Below, one piece after another: positions 1 to 5,755 of a stretch of 17,248 nt of DNA (positions are counted from its first letter, which is position 1; the number at the start of each line of letters is the position of its first letter). Below the pieces are notes generated by a model. It was not told the DNA's origin, made no database searches, and saw nothing but the letters and a program-made list of their open reading frames with translations. Position numbers and translations under genes: made by a program. Source of the DNA: an uncultured Lachnospiraceae bacterium (lineage in GTDB: Bacteria; Bacillota; Clostridia; Lachnospirales; Lachnospiraceae); the NCBI GenBank assembly GCA_902803355.1, contig CADCPP010000100.1, positions 1-17,248 on the forward strand, read 5' to 3'.

Positions 1-678
1 CGCGGAGCCGGGATGGATGTTCACACCGTGCACCGTTACCTTTACGGCGGCGGCGTTGAAGTTCTCGTATTCGAGCTCGCCGAGCGTTCCGCCGTCCACG
101 GTATAGGCGTATTCCGCGCCGAAGCCGGGGATGTCAAAATGCTCCGGCCCGCGGCCGACTTCTTCATCCGGGGTGAAGGCAATGGCAAGACGCCCGTGCT
201 TTATCTCGGGATGCGCCAGCAGGTATTCCGCAGCGGATACGATCTCCGCAACGCCCGCCTTATCATCGGCGCCGAGCAGCGTGGTGCCGTCCGTCACGAT
301 CAGCTGCTGCCCTTCGTAGTCTTTCAGGAAGGGGAAATCGCTCACGCGGGTGACCACGCCGTTTCCGAGCTCGATATCGCCGCCGGCATACTGCACAAAG
401 CGCGGTTTGATATTCGCCCCCGAGACCGCGGGAGAGGTGTCCATGTGAGCGATCAGCCCGATGCAGGTCTCCTCCTCGCAGCCGGGCGATGCCGGCAGAT
501 GGCCGTAGACGCGGCCGTATTCATCGCGGCGCACGTTCTCCAGCCCGAGCGCGCGCAGCTCCTCCGCCAGATGATCGGCAAGCAGCAGCTGGCAGGCGGT
601 GGAAGGCGTGGCTTCACTTTCCTCATCAGAGGTCGTTTCAAAAGCAACATAGCGCAGGAAGCGTTCTTCAACAGTCAT
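1..678 (-). CDS. pepT: Peptidase T (tripeptide aminopeptidase), C-terminus beyond window
   Basis: Zinc-dependent M20 exopeptidase that removes the N-terminal residue of tripeptides in the cytoplasm. 226 codons are present with no stop; the family is about 405-410 residues, so roughly the last 180 lie beyond base 1. Visible family motifs are HMDTS at residues 78-82 (metal ligand H78, catalytic D80), GADDK at 136-140 (bridging Asp), DEEVG at 171-175 (catalytic and metal Glu), TVDGG at 193-197 and a start of the lid-domain motif GVNIHPG at 218-224. The ATG at 678 follows a GGAGG with 9-base spacing. It begins 4 bases after the stop of the upstream amidohydrolase, so the two are co-transcribed and probably translationally coupled. 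The motif order and the HMDTS/HPG signatures separate PepT from PepV, DapE and the carbamoylase next door. Confidence 0.95.
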   Translation of the reverse strand, partial: MTVEERFLRYVAFETTSDEESEATPSTACQLLLADHLAEELRALGLENVRRDEYGRVYGHLPASPGCEEETCIGLIAHMDTSPAVSGANIKPRFVQYAGGDIELGNGVVTRVSDFPFLKDYEGQQLIVTDGTTLLGADDKAGVAEIVSAAEYLLAHPEIKHGRLAIAFTPDEEVGRGPEHFDIPGFGAEYAYTVDGGTLGELEYENFNAAAVKVTVHGVNIHPGSA

Positions 679-682
679 TGGG

Positions 683-1924
683 TTATTCCTCCGTATAGCG
701 GCGCGTCAGGGCTTCATACAGCATGAGAGCGCCGGTGGTGATCGATTCGGCCGTGGTAAATTCTGCCGCGTTGTGGCTGATGCCGCCCCGGCAGGGGATA
801 AAGAGCATGGCGGTGGGGACGATCTCCGCAAAGCCGAGCGCGTCATGCCCCGCGCCGCTCATCATGCGGTGCGAAGAAACGCCGAGGCTGCGGGCGGCCT
901 GCTCCAGCTGATCCATCAGCTGCGGCGCCATGGCGCGGGGCAGGTCTTCGTACTGCCGCACCATGCTGATCTCCACGCCCCGCTCTCTTGCGATATTCTC
1001 CGCGGAGATGCGCAGGCGTTCCTCCATGCGGTCAAGGCTTGCGGCGCTGATGCCGCGGGTATCCACACCAAGCTCTGTCCAGCCCGGAATGACATTCATG
1101 ACATTCGGGCTGTTTTTGATGATCCCCACAGTGGCAACGCCCTGAAAACGGCGCTCGGACTGGCCGATCTTTTCTATGGCAAGGATGAGCTCGGCGGCGG
1201 CGCAGAGGGCATCGCTCCGCATATCCATGGGCGTCGCGCCGGAATGATCCGCCTGCCCGTCGATCACGATGCGGAAGCGTCTCGGCCCGGCGATGGCTTC
1301 CACAATGCCCACCTCTTTTCCGAGGTTTTCCAGGACCTTGCCCTGCTCGATGTGCAGCTCAAAATAGGCCTCAATGCCTTCGATCCGCTGCGGATGAAGA
1401 TCATAGCCGGCCTCGTCAAAGACTTCGGCAAGGGATCTGCCCTCCGGATTCTGAAACGCGGCGATGTCATCACCGTCGACGGCGCCGGTCACAAGCCCGC
1501 TGCCCACGGTGGAGCGGCCGAAGGAGGCACTCTCTTCGCAGCGGAAGGCGGCGACGCGCAGCGGAATGTTCAGCCCGCTTTCCTTCAGCCATTTCAGGCA
1601 GGCCATGCCGGCAGCGACGCCGGCCACGCCGTCAAAGCGCCCGCCGCTCACCACGCTGTCCAGATGCGAGCCGATCAGGACGCAGGCTTTTCCGTTATCC
1701 GCGGCCAGAGAGGCGGCATCATTTTCCAGGTAGCTGTTGCCGACAGCGTCGGTATAGGCAATCAGATCGTTTCGCTCGCCCCAGTCGCGGAACAGCCGGT
1801 GCATCTCATCTTCCACGGGGCCGTAACCGAGTCTGGTCACGCCGCCTCCGGCAAGACTTCCCGGCTCTTCAAAGAGGGCCATGATGGCCCGGATATCTTC
1901 GAGACGGTTTGCGGGAATATCCAT
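683..1924 (-). CDS. M20 family Zn-dependent amidohydrolase (N-carbamoyl-amino acid / allantoate hydrolase type)
   Basis: 413 residues, the usual length for the hydantoinase/carbamoylase branch of M20. These enzymes hydrolyse N-carbamoyl-L-amino acids, allantoate, ureidoglycolate or beta-ureidopropionate, releasing ammonia and CO2. Expected binuclear metal ligands are visible: GSHLDS at 85-90 (H87), GGRFDGVAG at 94-102 (D98), RCEES at 128-132 (E130/E131), ELHIEQG at 189-195 (H191) and ISHNAAE at 382-388 (H384). The dimerisation-domain signature GQADHSGATPMD spans 223-234. Substrate cannot be read from sequence. The gene begins 6 bases after the deoD stop and ends 4 bases before pepT. Its ATG at 1924 has only a weak GGTAA-like site upstream, so translation probably depends on coupling to deoD. 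Its neighbours suggest nucleobase or amino-acid nitrogen salvage. Confident in family, not in substrate. Confidence 0.88.
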   Translation of the reverse strand: MDIPANRLEDIRAIMALFEEPGSLAGGGVTRLGYGPVEDEMHRLFRDWGERNDLIAYTDAVGNSYLENDAASLAADNGKACVLIGSHLDSVVSGGRFDGVAGVAAGMACLKWLKESGLNIPLRVAAFRCEESASFGRSTVGSGLVTGAVDGDDIAAFQNPEGRSLAEVFDEAGYDLHPQRIEGIEAYFELHIEQGKVLENLGKEVGIVEAIAGPRRFRIVIDGQADHSGATPMDMRSDALCAAAELILAIEKIGQSERRFQGVATVGIIKNSPNVMNVIPGWTELGVDTRGISAASLDRMEERLRISAENIARERGVEISMVRQYEDLPRAMAPQLMDQLEQAARSLGVSSHRMMSGAGHDALGFAEIVPTAMLFIPCRGGISHNAAEFTTAESITTGALMLYEALTRRYTEE

Positions 1925-1930
1925 GATCGT

Positions 1931-2647
1931 TTACCGCACCGCGACTTCCAGGGCGATCTCCATCATCTGGGTAAAGGTGTTCTGGCGCTCTTCGGCGGTG
2001 GTCATCTCGTTCAGGAAGATATGATCGGAGATCGTGAAGATGCCGAGGGCGTGTTTGCCGGCCCGTGCCGCGTTGGTATACAGGGCGGCGGTCTCCATCT
2101 CGGTGCAGAGCGCGCCCATGCTGCGCCAGTTTTCGTTCTGGAGCTTATCGGCGGTATAGAAGGTGTCGGAGGAGAAGACGTTGCCGACGAAATGGCGCAC
2201 GCCCAGCTCATCCGCGATGGCGTCGGCCTTTTTCAGCAGACCGAAATCCGCGATGGGGGCGTAGGTGCCCCGCAGATCGAACTGGCTGCAGTAATTCGAA
2301 TTGGTGCAGGCACCTTCGGCAATGACCACGTCGCGCAGGTGGATGTAGTCCTGCAGGGCGCCGGCGGAGCCGATGCGGATGATGTTTTCCACGCCGAAGA
2401 AATTGAAGAGCTCATAGCTGTAGATGCCGATGGACGGGATGCCCATGCCGCTGGCCATGACGGAGACCGGCGTGCCCTTGTACAGGCCGGTGTAGCCCTG
2501 CACGCCGCGCACATTGTTCACGAGTCTTGCGTCAGTCAGGAAATTCTCCGCCACGAATTTGCTGCGCAGCGGATCGCCGGGCATGAGAACGGTCTTGGCG
2601 AAATCATCGGGGGTCGCATTGATATGAGGGGTGGGATAAGCTGCCAT
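1931..2647 (-). CDS. deoD: Purine nucleoside phosphorylase, DeoD type
   Basis: Reversible phosphorolysis of purine (deoxy)nucleosides to free base and (deoxy)ribose-1-phosphate, in the cytoplasm. 238 residues, matching the bacterial hexameric DeoD family (about 235-240). Visible motifs: the starting TPHI at 6-9, phosphate-binding MPGDPLR at 22-28 (G24, R28), RIGSAG at 91-96 (R91, S94), the ribose/base site TEMET at 182-186 (E183, E185) and ISDHI at 206-210 (D208, the base-protonating Asp). The ATG at 2647 is chosen over longer in-frame starts because AAGGAGG lies 6 bases upstream and the family starts exactly here; an upstream extension would cover the promoter. First gene of the deoD-amidohydrolase-pepT operon. 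Confidence 0.96.
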   Translation of the reverse strand: MAAYPTPHINATPDDFAKTVLMPGDPLRSKFVAENFLTDARLVNNVRGVQGYTGLYKGTPVSVMASGMGIPSIGIYSYELFNFFGVENIIRIGSAGALQDYIHLRDVVIAEGACTNSNYCSQFDLRGTYAPIADFGLLKKADAIADELGVRHFVGNVFSSDTFYTADKLQNENWRSMGALCTEMETAALYTNAARAGKHALGIFTISDHIFLNEMTTAEERQNTFTQMMEIALEVAVR

Positions 2648-2701
2648 AATAGCCTCCTTGAAGGTGATATGATTCATCGTTTTTCTTTTCTTCTGTTTTG
2701 T

Positions 2702-2730
2702 ATTATACTGTATTTCAAGGCGTTTGCCTA
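2702..2730 (-). promoter_or_regulatory. Sigma-A-type promoter of the deoD operon
   Basis: On the minus strand a perfect TATAAT (-10, plus coordinates 2702-2707) sits 17 bases from TAGGCA (-35, 2725-2730), a 4/6 match to TTGACA. Transcription would start near 2695, about 48 bases before the deoD ATG. The same bases carry the start region of the divergent glycosylase gene, so the two promoters probably overlap. Confidence 0.6.
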
Positions 2731-2765
2731 TAGCAAAATTCATGTTGAAGGAGAGGAGGAGCAGC

Positions 2766-3257
2766 ATGAACGAGCGGATCGTTCATCCTTTCGGACCCTT
2801 ATATGACGCCTCATCGCGGATCCTGATCCTCGGCTCGTTTCCGTCGGTCAAGTCGCGTGAGCAGAACTTTTTCTACGGCCACCCGCAGAACCGTTTCTGG
2901 AAGGTCACGGCGGCGCTGCTGAATGAGCCTCTGCCGCAGAGCATCCCGGAAAAACGGAAGATGCTGCTTGCGCATCATATCGCGCTCTGGGACAGCATCG
3001 CGTCCTGCCGCGTGGTCGGCTCTTCGGATGCGTCGATCAAAGACGCGGTCCCGAATGACCTCTCGCAGATTCTTGACGCGGCAGAGATCCGGCAGATTTA
3101 CTGCAACGGCACGACTTCCTTCTCCCTGTATGAAAAATATATCCGGCCCGTGACGGGCCGGAGCGCGGTAAAACTCCCCTCCACCAGTCCGGCCAATGCG
3201 GCCTGGAGCCTGGACCGCCTTATCGAAGCGTGGCGGGTGATCCTGACGGAGCTGTAA
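2766..3257 (+). CDS. Hypoxanthine-DNA (deoxyinosine) glycosylase, UDG superfamily
   Basis: 163-residue member of the MUG/TDG-like uracil-DNA glycosylase superfamily, most like the family 6 hypoxanthine-DNA glycosylases. These excise deaminated adenine (hypoxanthine) to begin base-excision repair. Key stretches are LILGSFPSVKS at 20-30 (motif 1, water-activating/phosphate-contact loop), YGHPQNRFW at 37-45 (typical of this branch), ALWDSIASC at 73-81, IYCNGTTSF at 111-119 and LPSTSPANAAW at 137-147 (motif 2, DNA-intercalating loop). The ATG at 2766 is chosen because a GGAGAGGAGGAG ribosome binding site ends just upstream; a longer in-frame start at 2724 has no such site. It is monocistronic and diverges from deoD. 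A T-run at 3260-3266 follows the stop but no convincing stem precedes it. Substrate preference is inferred from family. Confidence 0.85.
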   Translation: MNERIVHPFGPLYDASSRILILGSFPSVKSREQNFFYGHPQNRFWKVTAALLNEPLPQSIPEKRKMLLAHHIALWDSIASCRVVGSSDASIKDAVPNDLSQILDAAEIRQIYCNGTTSFSLYEKYIRPVTGRSAVKLPSTSPANAAWSLDRLIEAWRVILTEL

Positions 3258-3301
3258 CGTTTTTTTCTGCGGGGCAGGAGTTTCCTGAACCGGCCATGTC
3301 T

Positions 3302-3657
3302 TTATCCGTTGACGTCCTTATAGGCCATCTCCCACACATCTGCATAGGTGCTTAAGGGGGCGTCGGCAAGAAGAGACATCAGTAAAAAACATTCGTAGGG
3401 GTTGACAGGATAGAGTTCATAAAGGAAGCAGTCCTTCAGCAGCTGGTTCGTCGTGTTGATAAAGCCGATATAGCGCCTCCTGGGATTATCCATCACCTCT
3501 TTTTTCTGCGACCAGATAAAGAAAGAAAGCGTGATCAGATCGTAGCGGCTGATCTGCACCTTTCCGCTCAGCAGGCCGTGCAGACGCTGACGGCCAATCC
3601 GGCCAGACCGTGCTCCAGACAGATGTATTCATCCCCCAATTGTCCTTTCGCCAGGAG
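3302..3657 (-). pseudogene. Eroded gene remnant with a frameshift (unknown protein)
   Basis: The intact reading part (3302-3559) begins with a GTG that has no good ribosome binding site and encodes 85 residues. The same frame runs open upstream to about 3637. Further upstream the neighbouring frame reads plausibly as protein (3657 to about 3593, containing GQLGDEYICLEHGLAGL) and then stops at a TGA. Restoring one base near 3590-3595 would join the two into one continuous protein. Residues such as ISRYDLITLSFFIW and LYPVNPYECFLLM look like genuine folded protein, not random sequence. I do not recognise a named domain; my recollection is that similar NPYE/TYADVWE segments occur as C-terminal parts of uncharacterised Lachnospiraceae proteins, possibly with N-terminal DNA-binding domains, but this is unverified. 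Interpretation: N-terminally truncated, frameshifted remnant. A sequencing error or an intact short gene remains possible. Confidence 0.5.
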
Positions 3658-3676
3658 TCAGAATCATTTCTTATCT

Positions 3677-3682
3677 ATTATA
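3677..3682 (-). promoter_or_regulatory. Second TATAAT hexamer upstream of the gene remnant
   Basis: A perfect minus-strand TATAAT at 3677-3682 lies just upstream of the eroded gene, but the expected -35 position (around 3700-3705, TACAGA) is a poor match. It may be a weak downstream promoter or chance in this AT-rich stretch. Confidence 0.3.
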
Positions 3683-3742
3683 GGATAAAGATCGCTTGTT
3701 CTGTAATTTGAATTTTATGTTCTGCATAAATCGATTTTTTTC

Positions 3743-3770
3743 ATTATACTCCCGCGGCGGGAAATCTCAA
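3743..3770 (-). promoter_or_regulatory. Candidate sigma-A promoter facing the gene remnant
   Basis: Minus-strand TTGAGA (-35, 3765-3770, 5/6 match) lies 16 bases from a perfect TATAAT (-10, 3743-3748). It points toward the remnant at 3302-3657 and lies just downstream of the terminator that ends the operon to its right. It is therefore placed to start a separate transcript across an AT-rich leader of about 80 bases. Confidence 0.5.
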
Positions 3771-3784
3771 GACCTGCACGAATA

Positions 3785-3821
3785 AAAGATCCGGACGGCA
3801 CCGAAGGCCGGCCGGATCTTT
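3785..3821 (-). terminator. Intrinsic terminator of the surface protein operon
   Basis: A perfect 10-bp stem (AAAGATCCGG at 3785-3794 pairing with CCGGATCTTT at 3812-3821) encloses a smaller GC-rich hairpin with a CTTCGG loop. On the minus strand it is followed by TTTTATT. It lies 38 bases after the stop of the GNAT-domain gene. The stem flanks are A/T-symmetric, so weak action in the other direction is possible. Confidence 0.8.
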
Positions 3822-3859
3822 GATGTGCGGAACAGTTTTTCCTGATTTGGGAAAAGTGC

Positions 3860-4687
3860 TTAAAGTTCCTTAATATAGCAGATGATTTTTGCGGTCTCGC
3901 GGAAGCCCGCCCCGGTCCGGATGGCCGCTGCGGCCGCGTCGCCGAGGGCACAGTCTGAGGCAAGCTCCCGGCAGCCCATGTCCTTTGCCCACTCGCTCAC
4001 GGCAGCGATCAGCTGGGCGGAAAGCTCATCCGGGGCATCATCGGTCAGATAGATCCCTTCCAGATAGGCCACCCCGTTTTTGCACTCCCGCGCGCCCTCC
4101 ACATAGTCCCGGCGGATCCGCGCGTGCGCAAGACCGAGCAGCTCGTCATCCCGGCGGCAGCCGAAGAGAGCAGCCTTCGGATCCTCCAGCTGGCGCTTAA
4201 AGGCGTGGCTGATCAGCTCTCCGCTGCCGGGCCGAAGCCGCTCGCTGAGCGCGGCAATGGAAGGAAGATCGGATTCGCTCAGGCGGAAGCCGCCGCCTTC
4301 CTGAAGAAGTGTCTGGCGGCGCGCAAGCAGTTCGCCGAGCAGACCGGCAAGGAGTCCGCTGCTCATGCCGTATAAGGAGAAGGGACTTCCGCCGTCCATC
4401 AGCCCTGCCAGCATGCCTTCCAGTTCGGTATCGTCATACAGGGAGAGCTCCTTATCCGGCGCAGGGCAGCCGCCGCGCTCTTCCAGCGCATGCAGGGCGT
4501 CGCGGCATCTTTGCTCCATGCCGCATTCACGGTAGCCCAGAAGAAAATCACCGACCTCGGCCTGAAACGATTCCGGAACGGATTCATCGAAGCTGCGGCA
4601 CCAGGCGATCTTTTCGGGAGAGTCAAGAACGCTCTGCAGAAAGCCGAGCGATTTTTCCAGCCAGTCAAAGACCATCGTGTTATCCAT
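3860..4687 (-). CDS. Unknown N-terminal domain fused to AAC(6')-like GNAT domain
   Basis: 275 residues. The C-terminal half (about 134-275) resembles AAC(6')-I aminoglycoside acetyltransferases: it shows RRDYVEGA (192-199), YLEGIYL (208-214), EWAKDMGCRELASD (232-245), GFRETAKI (261-268) and a C-terminal KEL. The GNAT acetyl-CoA pyrophosphate loop, normally R-x-x-G-x-(G/A) directly after the EGIY strand, is replaced by DDAPDELSA (216-224) with no glycine. Catalysis is therefore doubtful. Residues 1-130 form a separate, mostly helical acidic region that I do not recognise. The ATG at 4687 has AAGGAGG just upstream. Last gene of the operon, 15 bases after the LD-carboxypeptidase gene. Envelope-linked context argues against a simple antibiotic-resistance role. 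I am confident of the GNAT fold and not of activity. Confidence 0.7.
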   Translation of the reverse strand: MDNTMVFDWLEKSLGFLQSVLDSPEKIAWCRSFDESVPESFQAEVGDFLLGYRECGMEQRCRDALHALEERGGCPAPDKELSLYDDTELEGMLAGLMDGGSPFSLYGMSSGLLAGLLGELLARRQTLLQEGGGFRLSESDLPSIAALSERLRPGSGELISHAFKRQLEDPKAALFGCRRDDELLGLAHARIRRDYVEGARECKNGVAYLEGIYLTDDAPDELSAQLIAAVSEWAKDMGCRELASDCALGDAAAAAIRTGAGFRETAKIICYIKEL

Positions 4688-4702
4688 GATTCCTCCTTGT
4701 CT

Positions 4703-5746
4703 TCAGATCAGCAGTGTCTGCAGTGCCATGGCCCCGTCCCTGGCTTCCACCTTCGCCACGGCGCCGGAAATAAACGGCATCATAGGCGGCAGATGGCCAA
4801 GGTCCGCGTTCAGCAGGATGGGGACGTTCAGATCGCCCAGAACATCGGCTGCGGCATCGTCAAAGCCCATTCCCATGAATTCCTCGCCAAAGTGCATGGG
4901 ACGGCCGAAAATAAAGCCGCCGGCGTGCCGGAACCAGCCGGCTTCCTTAAGCTGCCAGAGGGCGCGGCGAAAGCTCATGGGATTTAAGTCGCAGGCCTCC
5001 AGGAACCAGAGGATCCCATCTTCCCGATAGCGCTCCGCAAACGCAGCCGCCCGGTCAAAGCGCGTGCCGCAGAGCGTGACGAGGCAGTCAAGGCACCCGC
5101 CGATAAGCCGCCCGGAAAAGCTGACGCTGCCGTCATTCGAAGTGCGGCCGCTTCTATCAAGGACTGTCATTCCATAGGCTTCAGTGATATTATAAGGCGC
5201 AAAGGGATGCTCTTCATCCTTCAGCGATTCTTTTTCCCAGCCTTTATAATTGGTAAAAACGTGTTTACTTCCGGTCAACACCGCAAAGGCATCTTCCAGA
5301 GACTCGTGCAGCGGCTGCATCCCGAAGGAGGAGGCGCAGGGCCCGTAAACGGCGGCCGTATCGCAGAGGGTGGGCAGCGTAAACGTGAGGTTCGTATTAT
5401 CCGAATACCCCATAAACCAGCGCGGCTTTGCTTTCGCGATCGCCTCAAAGTCGGTAAAGGGCAGGTCCTCGCACATGGTCTCGCCGCCGCCGCAGGAGAG
5501 GATCACATCCGCGCGGTCATGCAGGAAGAAATCGTTGATCTCCGCCCCGCAGGCCTTGGGCGTGCTGCTTTTTCCGATGCCCTCTTCCGCGTAGCAGTTC
5601 GGACCGAGAACGGTCTGATACCCCATCGCGTGAAAATGCTCAAGTGCGGCGCCGAAAGCGCTGCGGTAAGGTTCCGTAGAACAGCCGAAGGACGGAGCGA
5701 TAAAACCGATCCGTCCTCCGGGTGCCAGAAATTCCGGGTAGCGCAT
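4703..5746 (-). CDS. S66 family LD-carboxypeptidase / MccF-like serine peptidase
   Basis: 347 residues. S66 enzymes either trim the terminal D-Ala from murein tetrapeptides (LdcA) or cleave microcin C-type aminoacyl-nucleotides (MccF). The catalytic Ser-Glu-His set is visible: nucleophile S115 in MGYSDNTNL (112-120), E250 in WFLEACD (247-253) and H318 in DLGHLPPMMP (315-324). GRIGFIAPS (11-19), ILSCGGGE (82-89) and GRLIGGCLD (212-220) are further family landmarks. The sequence style (GYSDNT, FLEACDLNP, HLPPMMP) and length lean toward the MccF-like branch, but substrate is not decided by sequence. The ATG at 5746 follows GAGGAG with 7-base spacing. It begins 9 bases after the surface protein stop, so it is in the same operon. 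A peptidoglycan role would fit that partner. No signal peptide, so cytoplasmic. Confidence 0.88.
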   Translation of the reverse strand: MRYPEFLAPGGRIGFIAPSFGCSTEPYRSAFGAALEHFHAMGYQTVLGPNCYAEEGIGKSSTPKACGAEINDFFLHDRADVILSCGGGETMCEDLPFTDFEAIAKAKPRWFMGYSDNTNLTFTLPTLCDTAAVYGPCASSFGMQPLHESLEDAFAVLTGSKHVFTNYKGWEKESLKDEEHPFAPYNITEAYGMTVLDRSGRTSNDGSVSFSGRLIGGCLDCLVTLCGTRFDRAAAFAERYREDGILWFLEACDLNPMSFRRALWQLKEAGWFRHAGGFIFGRPMHFGEEFMGMGFDDAAADVLGDLNVPILLNADLGHLPPMMPFISGAVAKVEARDGAMALQTLLI

Positions 5747-5755
5747 AGATACTCC

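Noticed and set aside
773..2806. A 677-codon open frame on the plus strand
   Set aside because: It lies antisense to the amidohydrolase and deoD, has no ribosome binding site and no recognisable protein motif. Long antisense frames are common in GC-rich genes.
3258..3300. Terminator after the glycosylase gene (T-run at 3260-3266)
   Set aside because: No stable stem precedes the T-run; the short CAGGA/TCCTG hairpin lies after it.
3573..3594. Inverted repeat GGCCGT...ACGGCC inside the gene remnant
   Set aside because: A 6-bp match in GC-rich DNA with no T-run or conserved context; likely chance.
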